64,000 nt of DNA, from contig JAHZGF010000043.1 in assembly GCA_019420945.1 (NCBI GenBank), positions 78,586-142,585 on the forward strand. Reading direction: 5' to 3'. Under the pieces are notes generated by a model, which made no database searches, had not been told where the DNA came from, and worked only from the letters and a program-made list of their open reading frames with translations. The DNA comes from Clostridiales bacterium. GTDB lineage: Bacteria > Bacillota > Clostridia > Oscillospirales > Oscillospiraceae. The translations under genes were made by a program, and so were the position numbers. Positions 9,433 to 18,343 of this stretch are shown piece by piece (positions within the stretch are counted from its first letter, which is position 1; each line of letters starts with the position of its first letter).

Positions 9433-10959
9433 TCAGTGCCGGATCACCAGCAAAGGCCGGATGCCCTGGGCCATCATGGCCCCCAGGTACACCGCCAGAC
9501 CGGCGCAGCCCCAGGCCATCACCGACCAAGTTTGGCCGGCGCCCATGTCCAGGCTGAACCGATAGCCCAGGTTGACCAGCAGTCCAGCCAACAGGGAAGC
9601 CAGCACCGGAGCGGAAAAGCAGCGGTAGCAGTTGACCCGGACCCCGGCGCCCCGCCAGGCCACCGCCAGGCACAGGATCACCGCCAGCACATCGGCACAG
9701 ACAAAGCCGGCTACAAAGCCTCCCAGCCCCAGCCTGGGGGTCAGGGCCACGGTGAGCAGCAGCTCCAGCGCGCCGCAGAACAGGGAGATGGCGGCGCTCT
9801 GGTTCTGTTTGCCCAGAGCGTTGAGCATGCAGCCCAGAATAGCGTGGTAGCACCCTGCTCCTACACCGATGGCCAGCGGGAGAATACAAGTGCCCACCCG
9901 CTCCTCCGCGAAGAGCAGTTCCCCCAGATCCGGCCCCAGGGTGGCGATCAGGGCGATCAGCGGCAGCACCACATAGGACACCGACAGCATGGCCTTCTCC
10001 CCGGTGCGGCGAAAGGCGGCCATTTTGCCAAGTTCTCGCTCTTCGGTGAGCCGGGGCAGCAGGGCCAGGGACAGGGCGTTGATGAAGGCAGTGGGGATCA
10101 TCAGCAGCGGTAGAGTCATCCCCAACATAATGCCGAACTCCTCCATGGCTTCCTGGGCATCCAGGCCATACACCACCAGCAGCTTAGGAATCAGCACCGA
10201 GGTGGCGGCCCCCATCAGGTTGCCCACCAGGGCAGTGAGGCTCACCGGCACCGCGATACTGGCCATCCGGCGCCGCAGGGGACCTGGGGCCACCCGTTTC
10301 CCCGGCACATTGGGGCCGGTGGCCTGTTGGCGTCGGCGACGCCCCCAGGTCAGGGCGGTGGAGGAGAACACCTCGCTGATCAGCAGCCCGATGACGATGA
10401 GTCCCACCGAGTATTGCTCCTGTTCTGGGGCCAGCAGCAAAAGCAGCAGCACAATAGCCAAGGAACGGATAATCTGCTCTCCCAGTTCCACCCCGGCGGG
10501 GAGCCGCATGGAGCCGATGCCGTAGAATTGATGCTTTTGCAGATTTTCCACCCCGGTGAGCAGCAGCACTGGCAGCAGCATCATCAGCCCCAGCTGGGTG
10601 CGGCTGTCCCCCAGCAGCCGCCGGGCGATAAAATCCGACTGGAACAGCACCGTCAGCGCCACCGGAAGCCAGAGCACCACCAGCCCCCGAAGTCCGGTAG
10701 ACATGAGCTGCCGCAGGGCCTGCTCATTGTTTCGGGCGTGGTATTCCGAGGACAGCACCGATACCGCCACCGCCAGCCCGGAGATACACAGGGACTGGAT
10801 GACGGCATAGGCCGGCATGATGAGCTGATAGAGTCCCAGTACCTGGGCCCCCACCAGCCGGGCCATCACAATGCGATAGAGGAAGCCGAACACCTGGCTC
10901 ACCAGCCCTACACCGGTGAGCGTCAGTGTGGATCGGAACAGGGAAGGACGGTTGGACAA
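9433..10959 (-). CDS. Polysaccharide/lipid flippase, SpoVB/MurJ-like (MOP superfamily)
   Basis: A 508-residue integral membrane protein with about 14 hydrophobic segments of the polysaccharide-transport/SpoVB type. The N-terminus SLFRSTLTLTGVGLVSQVFG and the arginine-rich loops are typical of lipid-linked sugar flippases used for cell wall or spore cortex precursors. The only in-frame start is TTG at 10959, preceded by AGGTGA; an ATG nearby is out of frame and an in-frame stop lies just upstream. It may be co-transcribed with truA. A sporulation role is plausible from the family but not shown. Confidence 0.85.
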   Translation of the reverse strand: MSNRPSLFRSTLTLTGVGLVSQVFGFLYRIVMARLVGAQVLGLYQLIMPAYAVIQSLCISGLAVAVSVLSSEYHARNNEQALRQLMSTGLRGLVVLWLPVALTVLFQSDFIARRLLGDSRTQLGLMMLLPVLLLTGVENLQKHQFYGIGSMRLPAGVELGEQIIRSLAIVLLLLLLAPEQEQYSVGLIVIGLLISEVFSSTALTWGRRRRQQATGPNVPGKRVAPGPLRRRMASIAVPVSLTALVGNLMGAATSVLIPKLLVVYGLDAQEAMEEFGIMLGMTLPLLMIPTAFINALSLALLPRLTEERELGKMAAFRRTGEKAMLSVSYVVLPLIALIATLGPDLGELLFAEERVGTCILPLAIGVGAGCYHAILGCMLNALGKQNQSAAISLFCGALELLLTVALTPRLGLGGFVAGFVCADVLAVILCLAVAWRGAGVRVNCYRCFSAPVLASLLAGLLVNLGYRFSLDMGAGQTWSVMAWGCAGLAVYLGAMMAQGIRPLLVIRH

Positions 10960-11048
10960 GAGTACATCACCTGCGCTTTGATGGGAATTACTCTATATCT
11001 ATTTCCCGCCGATGGCGTCTATGCAGGCGCTTTTTCCATTTAAAGCGC

Positions 11049-11077
11049 TTGACAATGAAAAAATGAAACGCTATCAT
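11049..11077 (+). promoter_or_regulatory. Promoter for the AEC transporter unit
   Basis: TTGACA (11049-11054), 17 bases, TATCAT (11072-11077). The start codon is 165 bases downstream, leaving a fairly long leader with no structure I recognise. The rest of the 10960-11241 gap holds nothing else that I can see. Confidence 0.75.
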
Positions 11078-11241
11078 AATAATAGAACGTTATGATCTCT
11101 GGCCATTTGGTGCCGGAGATCATTGCTTCTATTTTTGCGTGATTTTTGGAGACCAATGCCCTGTTTGCCGGCTGAGTGTGAGGGAGAAGCAGACACAAGG
11201 ACTATGGGAAGCAGGAGCTTTTTTCCAAAACGGGAGGTTAT

Positions 11242-12192
11242 ATGGAGCAATTTTTTACGGTGTTGACCCAGATTGGTATTTTCCTGATTTTAATTCTGCT
11301 GGGTATTCTGGCGGTGAAGTGCAACATTTTGGACGAGCATTCCCTGGGCAACGTGTCCAAGGTCATCATGCGGATGGCACTGCCCGCCTATATCTTCATC
11401 AATACCGCCGAGGGGGCTACTCGGGCCGGTCTGGCCGCCAGTCTGCTGGTGATTCCACTGGCTGTGGCCCTCTATCTGATGCTGTTCCTGCTCTCACTGG
11501 CCCTGGAAAAGGTGTTTCACTTAAAGGGCAACCGAAGCCATGTCTTTCGGGCCATTGTTATGTTTGGCAATGTGGGATTTATGGGAATCCCGTTGGTGGT
11601 GGAGCTGTATCCGGACACGGCACTGCTCTATATCTCCCTGTTCACCATCCTGGATCAGGTGCTGTTCTGGACCTACGGCGTAGCGCTGACCCGGCCGGTG
11701 GGGGAGAAGGGAGAGCGCCATGGCAGTCCTCTGGCGGGCCTCAAAAACCTGCTGAGCCCCGCCCTGATCGCCATTGTGCTGGCCACGGTGCTGGTGCTGC
11801 TCAATATCCGGCTGCCCTATGTGCTTTCTGCCACCCTCAATAAGCTGGGGGCGGCCAGTATGCCCCTTTCTTTGCTCTACATCGGCGGCATGCTGTCCAT
11901 GACCGATGTGCGGAAGGTCTTGAAGTGCTGGGAGCTCTATGGTGAGATTTTCCTGAAGATGCTGGTGCTGCCCCTGGTTTTCTTTGCGGTGATGCGGGCG
12001 CTGGCGGTGCCGCTGGACATGGCGGGCACCATCACCTTCCTCACCGGGCTGCCGGCCATCAATATGGTGGCCATGCTGGCCAAGAACAACGGCTCTGAAG
12101 GGGATTACGCGGTGTGCGCCGTGATGATGACCACTCTGGCCTGCCTCGTCACCCTGCCTCTGGTATCTCTGGGCATTGCGTTGATGAGCTGA
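11242..12192 (+). CDS. AEC-family (auxin efflux carrier-like) transporter
   Basis: A 316-residue membrane protein with ten predicted helices and the family features: an N-terminal ILAVKCNILDEHSLGNVSKVIMRMALPAYIF segment and a central FGNVGFMGIPLV motif after a charged loop. Bacterial members move malonate, malate or other organic acids, so secondary transport of a small carboxylate is the best guess. GGGAGGT precedes ATG 11242. The DUF554 gene follows after 36 bases and probably shares the transcript. Confidence 0.88.
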   Translation: MEQFFTVLTQIGIFLILILLGILAVKCNILDEHSLGNVSKVIMRMALPAYIFINTAEGATRAGLAASLLVIPLAVALYLMLFLLSLALEKVFHLKGNRSHVFRAIVMFGNVGFMGIPLVVELYPDTALLYISLFTILDQVLFWTYGVALTRPVGEKGERHGSPLAGLKNLLSPALIAIVLATVLVLLNIRLPYVLSATLNKLGAASMPLSLLYIGGMLSMTDVRKVLKCWELYGEIFLKMLVLPLVFFAVMRALAVPLDMAGTITFLTGLPAINMVAMLAKNNGSEGDYAVCAVMMTTLACLVTLPLVSLGIALMS

Positions 12193-12228
12193 TCAGAACA
12201 GTATAGAGAAAAAGGAGTTTCCCATCCC

Positions 12229-12933
12229 ATGCTTGCGACTTATATCAACTGTGCCCTGGTGCTGGCGGGCAGTATTCTGGGCCTGCTGCTGAAGGGCAAA
12301 ATTGGCCACCGGTTCATGTCCGCCATGCACAGTGCTATGGCCCTGTGCGTGCTGGGCATCGGCATCACCTCTGCCATAAAAACCGAGCACACCCTGTGCC
12401 TGATCATCTGCATGGTGGTGGGCACCTGCCTGGGGGTGGCCCTGCGGATCGAGCAGCGGCTGGACTCCCTGGGGGGCTGGATCAAGCGCCGGGTGGTGAA
12501 AAAAGGGGACTCCTCCAAATTTACCGAGGGGTTTGTCACCGCCGCCCTGCTCTACTGCGTGGGCTCCATGGCGGTGATGGGCTCTATCGAGGCGGGCATC
12601 AATCACAACTACTCCATTCTGGTCTCCAAGGGGGTCATCGACGGGGTGACCAGCATCTCCCTGGCTGCCACCACGGGAGTAGGGGTAGCCTTCTCCGTGG
12701 TGCCTCTGCTGCTCTACCAGGGAGGACTCACCTTGCTGGCAGGGCTGGTGGGGCCGCTGCTGAGCGATATGATGGTGCTGGAGATGTCCGCCGTGGGGGG
12801 CACCATTATCCTGGGCATCGGTTTCAATATGCTCTTCCCGGAAAAGCACATTCCCGTGGGCAATATGCTGCCCGCCATCTTCCTGCCCATTGCATATTTG
12901 CCTCTGGTGGAGCTGTTGGGTACATTGATTTGA
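12229..12933 (+). CDS. DUF554-family membrane protein
   Basis: A 234-residue protein with six or seven hydrophobic segments, matching DUF554 (YdfK-like), a widespread putative transporter family of unknown substrate. A conserved glycine-rich N-terminus (LVLAGSILGLLLKGKIG) and a long central segment FVTAALLYCVGSMAVMGSIE are visible. AAAAGGAG precedes the ATG. It follows the AEC carrier closely and ends before a GC-rich hairpin at 12959. Confidence 0.85.
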   Translation: MLATYINCALVLAGSILGLLLKGKIGHRFMSAMHSAMALCVLGIGITSAIKTEHTLCLIICMVVGTCLGVALRIEQRLDSLGGWIKRRVVKKGDSSKFTEGFVTAALLYCVGSMAVMGSIEAGINHNYSILVSKGVIDGVTSISLAATTGVGVAFSVVPLLLYQGGLTLLAGLVGPLLSDMMVLEMSAVGGTIILGIGFNMLFPEKHIPVGNMLPAIFLPIAYLPLVELLGTLI

Positions 12934-12958
12934 TTATCCACCATACTAGAAAAGAAAA

Positions 12959-12989
12959 ACAGGCCGGAGCCAAAGGGCTCCGGCTTGTC
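12959..12989 (+). terminator. Hairpin after the DUF554 gene
   Basis: A 9-bp stem GCCGGAGCC/GGCTCCGGC around AAAG, extended by weaker outer pairs. The T-tract is poor (TTGTCACG), so termination may be partial or Rho-dependent. Confidence 0.6.
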
Positions 12990-13118
12990 ACGTATCATAG
13001 CAAAATTAGGAGTGCAGCTGATACTCTCCAGGCTTTTCTTAAATATTTTGAAGAATAACTTACTTGGCTTGACTGTACCATAGCCGGCAAAGGCTGTCAA
13101 AGCAACAAGCCGGAAAGC

Positions 13119-13153
13119 AAAAAAGGCGCGCCGCAAGTTGCTTGCGGCGCGCC
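13119..13153 (-). terminator. Terminator of the butyryl-CoA operon
   Basis: A 13-bp GC-rich stem (13125-13137 with 13141-13153, loop TTG) is followed on the minus strand by TTTTTTGCTTT. It lies about 20 bases beyond the etfA stop codon. Confidence 0.92.
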
Positions 13154-13172
13154 GTGAGTTGAAAAGGGAAGC

Positions 13173-14321
13173 TTACTTGCCAGCCTGCTCGGCCTTATAC
13201 TTCTTGATGGCCTCGGTCAGCTTGGGAAGGATGGCGTTCACATCGCCGATGATGCCCAGGTCGGCAACGTCGAAGATGGGAGCGGTCTCTTCCTTGTTGA
13301 TGGCAATGATGTACTCGCTGCCCTCCATGCCGGCGGCGTGCTGAATGGCACCGGAGATGCCGCAGGCCACATAGAGGTCGGGGCGGACGGTCTTACCGGT
13401 CTGGCCAACCTGACGGTCCTTATCCATCCAGCCGGCATCCACCACGGCACGGGAGCCGGAGATGTCGCCGCCCAGAGCGTCGGCCAGATCCTGTACCATG
13501 GACACCTTTTCGGCGCTGCCGATGCCGCGGCCGGCGGAGACCAGGATCTTGGCCTCGGTGATGTCCTTGGAGGCCTTGGTGGACTTGACAGTCTCCAGCA
13601 CCTCCACGTTGTTGGTGGGGTTGACCTCCAGCTTGATGACCTCGCCGGTGCGGCTCTCGTCAGCGGCCAGGGCCTGCATCACGCCGGGGCGGACGGTGGC
13701 CATCTGGGGACGATGCTGCAGGCAGGCGATGGTGGCGATGATGTTGCCGCCGAAGGCGGGACGGGTCATCCGCAGCTGCTTGTGATAGATGTACTTCACA
13801 TTGACGACATTGATCTCTTTGCCGTCCTTGGTGGTCATGGTCTTGCTGCTGTCCTCCACGGTGACGTCCTGACCCAGCTCGGCGATTTTGGCCTCAATCT
13901 TGGCCTTGTCGGCAGCGTTGGTGGCGGTCTTTTCCACGTCGCCGATGGCCAGACCGGTGCAGTCGGCGGTCAGACCGGTGTGGACGGTGGCGGAGACGGA
14001 GGGGGCCAGGTCACGGCCGATGGAGGAGGCACCAAAGAGCACCACTTCCGGGGCATAGGTCTTGATGACCTGATCCATCACGTCGGTGTAGGGCTTGGTG
14101 GAGTACTCAGCCAGCATGGGGTGATCGGCCACAACAACCTTATCGGCGCCGTGGGCGATGAGAGCGGAGGCCTTGGACTCAATTCCGGAGCCGGCCAGGA
14201 CGGCCACAACCTCCTGGCCCAGAGCGTCGGCCAGTTCCCGGGCCTTGCCCACCAGTTCAAAAGCAACCTTCTGGATCTCTCCGTCGCGCTGCTCGCAGAA
14301 AACGAAAACGTTCTTATTCAT
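13173..14321 (-). CDS. etfA: Electron transfer flavoprotein, alpha subunit
   Basis: A 382-residue FAD-binding subunit. The C-terminal FAD domain carries GRGIGSAEKV, DAGWMDKDRQVGQTGKTV and CGISGAIQH. Together with EtfB and the acyl-CoA dehydrogenase upstream it forms the bifurcating complex that reduces crotonyl-CoA to butyryl-CoA while reducing ferredoxin with NADH; this is established for clostridial Bcd-EtfAB and inferred here from the gene order. GGAGGTACT sits 8 bases before the ATG. It is the last gene of the crt-hbd-bcd-etfB-etfA operon. At 382 residues it is longer than short EtfA proteins, as usual in Clostridia. Confidence 0.95.
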   Translation of the reverse strand: MNKNVFVFCEQRDGEIQKVAFELVGKARELADALGQEVVAVLAGSGIESKASALIAHGADKVVVADHPMLAEYSTKPYTDVMDQVIKTYAPEVVLFGASSIGRDLAPSVSATVHTGLTADCTGLAIGDVEKTATNAADKAKIEAKIAELGQDVTVEDSSKTMTTKDGKEINVVNVKYIYHKQLRMTRPAFGGNIIATIACLQHRPQMATVRPGVMQALAADESRTGEVIKLEVNPTNNVEVLETVKSTKASKDITEAKILVSAGRGIGSAEKVSMVQDLADALGGDISGSRAVVDAGWMDKDRQVGQTGKTVRPDLYVACGISGAIQHAAGMEGSEYIIAINKEETAPIFDVADLGIIGDVNAILPKLTEAIKKYKAEQAGK

Positions 14322-14338
14322 GATTCACAGTACCTCCA

Positions 14339-15133
14339 TCAAATGATGTGCTTGCTGGCCAGCTTCTCCACGATGGCGGCGACGGCCTCGTCGGCGGTAA
14401 CATCCTTCAGGATCTCGCCGGCGCCCTTGGCTTCCTTGGTGGTGGAGACGGCCACATAGGTGGGAGAACCCGCCAGACCCACGTTGCTCTCATCCACCAC
14501 ATCGGCGATGTCGGCATAGGTCATGATTTTGATTTCCTTCTGATAGGCGTCGAAGCAGCCGCCCACGGACATGTAGCGGGGCTGGTTCAGATCGCCGATG
14601 GCGGTGATCAGGCAGGGATAGTTCATGCGAACGGTCTGATAGCGGTCCTCATACTGGCGCTGCACGGTGATGGAGGTCTCGTTCACATCCACCAGCTTCT
14701 CCACATAGGTGGTGACGGGAATGCCCAGATGAATGGCGATCTGCACGCCCACCTGAGCGGTGTCGCCGTCGATGGCCTGACGGCCGCAGATGACCAGGTC
14801 GGCACCCAGCTTCTTTACGGCGCCGGCGATGGCGGAGGAGGTGGCCCAGGTGTCGGCGCCGCCCAGCTTGCGGTCGGTCAGCAGCACGGCGTCGTCGCAG
14901 CCCATGGCCAGAGCCTCACGCAGAGCGATCTCAGCGGCGGGGATACCCATGGTGACCACGGTGACAGTGGTGCCGGGGATCTGCTCCTTGATCTGGAGGG
15001 CGGCCTCAATGCCGCACTTGTCATCGGGGTTGATGATGGCGGGGACGCCGTCACGGATCAGGGTATTGGTAACAGGGTCGATCTTAACCTCGGTGGTGTC
15101 CGGCACCTGCTTCATGCAAACAACGATTTTCAT
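14339..15133 (-). CDS. etfB: Electron transfer flavoprotein, beta subunit
   Basis: A 264-residue subunit with the N-terminus MKIVVCMKQVPDT, the VKIDPVTNTLIRDGVPAIINP stretch and the DGDTAQVG motif of the nucleotide-binding EtfB fold. In bifurcating Etf this subunit holds the flavin where NADH splits its electrons. It lies 17 bases upstream of etfA and 20 bases downstream of bcd on the minus strand. Confidence 0.95.
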   Translation of the reverse strand: MKIVVCMKQVPDTTEVKIDPVTNTLIRDGVPAIINPDDKCGIEAALQIKEQIPGTTVTVVTMGIPAAEIALREALAMGCDDAVLLTDRKLGGADTWATSSAIAGAVKKLGADLVICGRQAIDGDTAQVGVQIAIHLGIPVTTYVEKLVDVNETSITVQRQYEDRYQTVRMNYPCLITAIGDLNQPRYMSVGGCFDAYQKEIKIMTYADIADVVDESNVGLAGSPTYVAVSTTKEAKGAGEILKDVTADEAVAAIVEKLASKHII

Positions 15134-15153
15134 GTCTAACGTTTCCTCCTATC

Positions 15154-16293
15154 TTACAGAGAACCGGCGATGACCATGCGCTGGACTTCACTGGTGCCTT
15201 CGTAGATCTCGGTGATCTTGGCGTCGCGCATCATGCGCTCCACGGGATAGTCACGGGTGTAGCCGTAACCGCCGAAGAGCTGGACAGCCTTGGTGGTGAC
15301 GGCCATGGCGGTCTCGGCGGCGAACAGCTTGGCCTTGGCGGCGGCCACGGCATAGTTCTGGCCGGCCTGCTTGGTCATGGCGGCGTTGTAGACCAGCCAC
15401 TTGGCGGCGTCGGTGCGGGCCACCATGTCCGCCAGCTGGAACTGGGTGTTCTGCTGCTTGAAGATAGGACGGCCGAACTGCTTGCGCTCCTTGGTGTACT
15501 TGATGGTCTCCTCGATGGCGCCCTCGGCGATGCCCAGAGCCTGGGCGGCGATGCCGATACGGCCGCCGTTCAGAGTGGCCATGGCCAGGTTGAAGCCCTT
15601 GTTCTCCTTGCCCAGCATGTTCTCCTTGGGCACGATGCAGTTCTCCATGATCAGCTCGCAGGTGGAGGAACCCTTGATGCCCATCTTCTTCTCATGGGCG
15701 CCCACGGAGAAGCCGGGGAAGTTGCGCTCCACGATGAAGGCGGTCAGGCCACGCTGGCCCCGGGTCTTGTCGGTCATGGCGATGATGATAAACACATCGG
15801 CGTAGCCGGCGTTGGTGATGAAGATCTTGGAACCGTTCAGGATGTAGTTCTCGCCCTTCTCGTCCAGGACCGCCATGGTCTTGACGCCGCCGGCGTCGGT
15901 GCCGGCGCCGGGCTCGGTGAGGCCGAAGGCGCCCAGCCACTCGCCGGAGCACAGCTTGGGCAGATACTTCTTCTTCTGGGCCTCGGTGCCGAAGTCATAG
16001 ATGGGGTTGGCGCACAGGCTGGTGTGGGCGGAGAGGATGACGCCGGTGGTGCCGCAGACCTTGCTCATCTCCTCCACAGCCATGATGTAGCTGAGGTAGG
16101 AAGCGCCCTGGCCGCCGTACTCCTTGGGGAAATAGATGCCCATCATGCCCAGCTTGGCCATCTTCTTGACGGTCTCAACGGGGAAACGCTCTTCCTCGTC
16201 CACTTCCTGAGCCAGGGGCTTGACCTCGTTTTCAGCAAAGCTGCGGAGCATCTGCTGGACGAGGAGTTCTTCTTTAGACAGATTAAAATCCAT
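15154..16293 (-). CDS. bcd: Butyryl-CoA dehydrogenase (short-chain acyl-CoA dehydrogenase)
   Basis: A 379-residue flavoenzyme of standard length. Motifs in order: AFGLTEPGAGTDAGG (flavin/substrate binding), ITNAGYADVFI, QLFGGYGYTRDYPVERMMRDAKI, and EIYEGTSEVQ carrying the catalytic glutamate. In this operon it should catalyse crotonyl-CoA to butyryl-CoA with EtfAB. A 76-base gap separates it from hbd upstream and contains a stable hairpin (16324-16351) that may set different mRNA levels for the two halves of the operon. Confidence 0.93.
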   Translation of the reverse strand: MDFNLSKEELLVQQMLRSFAENEVKPLAQEVDEEERFPVETVKKMAKLGMMGIYFPKEYGGQGASYLSYIMAVEEMSKVCGTTGVILSAHTSLCANPIYDFGTEAQKKKYLPKLCSGEWLGAFGLTEPGAGTDAGGVKTMAVLDEKGENYILNGSKIFITNAGYADVFIIIAMTDKTRGQRGLTAFIVERNFPGFSVGAHEKKMGIKGSSTCELIMENCIVPKENMLGKENKGFNLAMATLNGGRIGIAAQALGIAEGAIEETIKYTKERKQFGRPIFKQQNTQFQLADMVARTDAAKWLVYNAAMTKQAGQNYAVAAAKAKLFAAETAMAVTTKAVQLFGGYGYTRDYPVERMMRDAKITEIYEGTSEVQRMVIAGSL

Positions 16294-16323
16294 GGATTGG
16301 TTCCTCCTAGTTTTTTATTTGTA

Positions 16324-16351
16324 TATGAGCCGGCTAAAAAGCCGGCTCATA
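16324..16351 (-). other. Intercistronic hairpin between hbd and bcd
   Basis: A perfect 12-bp stem TATGAGCCGGCT/AGCCGGCTCATA with a 4-base loop. No T-tract follows on the operon strand, so it is more likely an mRNA stability or processing element than a terminator. Confidence 0.65.
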
Positions 16352-16369
16352 CATAAATACGGTGTAAAA

Positions 16370-17227
16370 TTAGTGCTTAAAGAAGCCCTCGCCGGTCTTG
16401 TTGCCCAGCTTGCCGGCCCGCACCATCTTGCGCAGCAGCAGGGAGGCACGATACTTGCTGTCGTGGGTCTCCTCATAGATGGTGTCCATGATGGCCAGGC
16501 AGGTGTCCAGACCGATGAAGTCAGCCAGGGTCAGGGGGCCCATGGGATGGTTGCAGCCCAGCTTCATGGCGGTGTCGATGTCCTCGGGGGAGGCGACGCC
16601 ATTCTGGACCAGCTCAACGGCCTCGTTGATCATGGGGATCAGCAGACGGTTGCAGACGAAGCCGGGGGCCTCGGCCACAGTGACGGGGGTCTTGCCGATC
16701 TCCTGGGAGAGGGCGAAGATGGTGTTGTAGGTGTCGTCGGAGGTGTTGCCGCCCCGGATGACCTCGATCAGCTTCATGGCCACAGGGGGGTTGAAGAAGT
16801 GCATGCCGATGACCTTATCCTTGCTCTGGACGGCAGAGGCGATCTCGGTGATGGAGATGGAGGAGGTGTTGGTAGCCAGGATGCACTCGGCCTTGGTGGC
16901 AACGTCCAGCTTCTGGAAGATGCTCTTCTTCAGGTCCAGGCGCTCCACGGCGGCTTCCACCACCAGATCCACGTCGTTCAGAATGCCCTCATACTCGGTG
17001 GCAGCCACAAAGCTCATGCGGCCCTTCAGCTCATCCACGAACTCCTGGGTCATCTTGCCCTTGGCAATCATCTTGGCAAAGCCCTTGTCCAGAGCGGCCT
17101 CAGAAGCGGCGATGATCTGGTCGTTGATGTCCACCACCAGGACGTTCTTGCCGGCGGTAGCAAAGACCTGAGCGATGCCACGGCCCATCTGGCCGGCGCC
17201 AATGACGGCAACTTTTTCAATAGACAT
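16370..17227 (-). CDS. hbd: 3-hydroxybutyryl-CoA dehydrogenase
   Basis: A 285-residue NAD(P)-dependent enzyme that reduces acetoacetyl-CoA to 3-hydroxybutyryl-CoA. It has the Rossmann motif GAGQMGRGIAQVFA near residue 11, ATNTSSISITEIA, the catalytic-histidine segment GMHFFNPPVAMKLIEV, and the C-terminal dimerisation helices with HPMGPLTLADFIGLD. It lies second in the operon after crt. No thiolase gene is present in this operon, so the preceding step must be encoded elsewhere. Confidence 0.95.
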   Translation of the reverse strand: MSIEKVAVIGAGQMGRGIAQVFATAGKNVLVVDINDQIIAASEAALDKGFAKMIAKGKMTQEFVDELKGRMSFVAATEYEGILNDVDLVVEAAVERLDLKKSIFQKLDVATKAECILATNTSSISITEIASAVQSKDKVIGMHFFNPPVAMKLIEVIRGGNTSDDTYNTIFALSQEIGKTPVTVAEAPGFVCNRLLIPMINEAVELVQNGVASPEDIDTAMKLGCNHPMGPLTLADFIGLDTCLAIMDTIYEETHDSKYRASLLLRKMVRAGKLGNKTGEGFFKH

Positions 17228-17291
17228 AGTGATTTCCTCCCGTTATTTTGTTTGATGGTATGGATGGATTTAAGAATTGCAGACGGTAAAC

Positions 17292-18083
17292 TCAGCGGCC
17301 GGTGTAGGGGACGACCTTGAGCTTCTTGCTCTTGTCCTTCTCCAGGAAGTTGGCCATGCCGGCCCGCTGATCCTCGGTCTCAAAGCAGGAGCCAAACAGC
17401 TTCTCCTCGGTGACCAGGGCATCGTCCATGCCCTGCTCCAGGCCCACATTGATGGCCTGCTTGCAGGCCCGAACGGCAATGGGGGCGTTGGCGGCGATGG
17501 TGGCGGCCAGCTTCTTGGCGGCCTCCATCAGCTCGGCCTGGGGATAGACGGCATTCACCAGACCGATGCGCAGGGCTTCGTCAGCCTTGATGTTTCTGGC
17601 GGTATAGAGCAGCTGCTTGGCCATGCCGGGGGAGACCAGCCGGGCCAGACGCTGGGTGCCGCCGAAACCGGGGGTGATGCCCAGACCGGTCTCGGGCTGA
17701 CCAAAGACGGCGTTGTCGGAGCAGATGCGGATATCACAGCTCATGGCAAGCTCGTTGCCGCCGCCCAGGGCAAAGCCGTTGACCGCCGCGATGACGGGGA
17801 TGGGCAGGGTCTCGATCTTGCGGAAGACGTCGTTGCCCTTCTTGCCGAAGGCCTCGCCCTCGGCCTTGGACAGGGAGCTCATCTCCCCGATGTCGGCGCC
17901 GGCCACAAAGCTCTTCTCGCCGGAACCGGTGATGATCAGTGCACGGACCTCGTTCAGGTCCAGCGCGTCGATGGCGGCGTCCAGCTCAGTCAGCACGTCG
18001 CTGTTCAGGGCATTGAGGGCCTTGGGGCGGTCGATGGTCAGCACCGCCACATGGGCTTCAGAAGTAACCTGGATGTAAGACAT
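17292..18083 (-). CDS. crt: 3-hydroxybutyryl-CoA dehydratase (crotonase)
   Basis: A 263-residue crotonase-fold hydratase catalysing 3-hydroxybutyryl-CoA to crotonyl-CoA. The oxyanion-hole segments KSFVAGADI and GFALGGGNELAMSCD and the catalytic-glutamate segment GQPETGLGITPGFGGTQRL are complete, with both expected acidic residues. It is the first gene of the butyryl-CoA operon, with GGAGGTAGTA before the ATG and a consensus-like promoter about 57 bases upstream. Confidence 0.94.
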   Translation of the reverse strand: MSYIQVTSEAHVAVLTIDRPKALNALNSDVLTELDAAIDALDLNEVRALIITGSGEKSFVAGADIGEMSSLSKAEGEAFGKKGNDVFRKIETLPIPVIAAVNGFALGGGNELAMSCDIRICSDNAVFGQPETGLGITPGFGGTQRLARLVSPGMAKQLLYTARNIKADEALRIGLVNAVYPQAELMEAAKKLAATIAANAPIAVRACKQAINVGLEQGMDDALVTEEKLFGSCFETEDQRAGMANFLEKDKSKKLKVVPYTGR

Positions 18084-18139
18084 GGTTCTACTACCTCCAA
18101 TTGCATGAGCTTGTTAATTTTTTAACCAAAACTAAATTT

Positions 18140-18168
18140 AGTATAATAAATCATTCGAAAAATGGCAA
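18140..18168 (-). promoter_or_regulatory. Promoter of the crt-hbd-bcd-etfBA operon
   Basis: On the minus strand: TTGCCA, 17 bases, TATACT, followed by a leader of about 50 bases to crt. The surrounding sequence is AT-rich. No clear Rex-type operator could be fixed by eye. Confidence 0.75.
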
Positions 18169-18271
18169 GAAAAAGTTTTGAAAAACTGTATGAAAAAAGG
18201 TGAAATGGATGGGTCAAATTGCACAAAGATACTGAATCAAAAGACGGAAAATTTTATATGCATTCTCTGCG

Positions 18272-18300
18272 TTGACAACCTGTCATCTAACTCGTATAAT
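18272..18300 (+). promoter_or_regulatory. Consensus promoter for the 170-aa unknown gene
   Basis: TTGACA (18272-18277), exactly 17 bases, TATAAT (18295-18300). Transcription should begin near 18307, which rules out any start codon upstream of it. Confidence 0.85.
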
Positions 18301-18343
18301 CGAAACAAACAAAAAGGTATCCATAACCAGGAAGGAAACTATA

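Noticed and set aside
9365..9889. N-terminal extension of truA up to 9889
   Set aside because: The added residues are a frame-shifted reading of the flippase gene, and the TruA family starts at MKNYKLTIQYDG.
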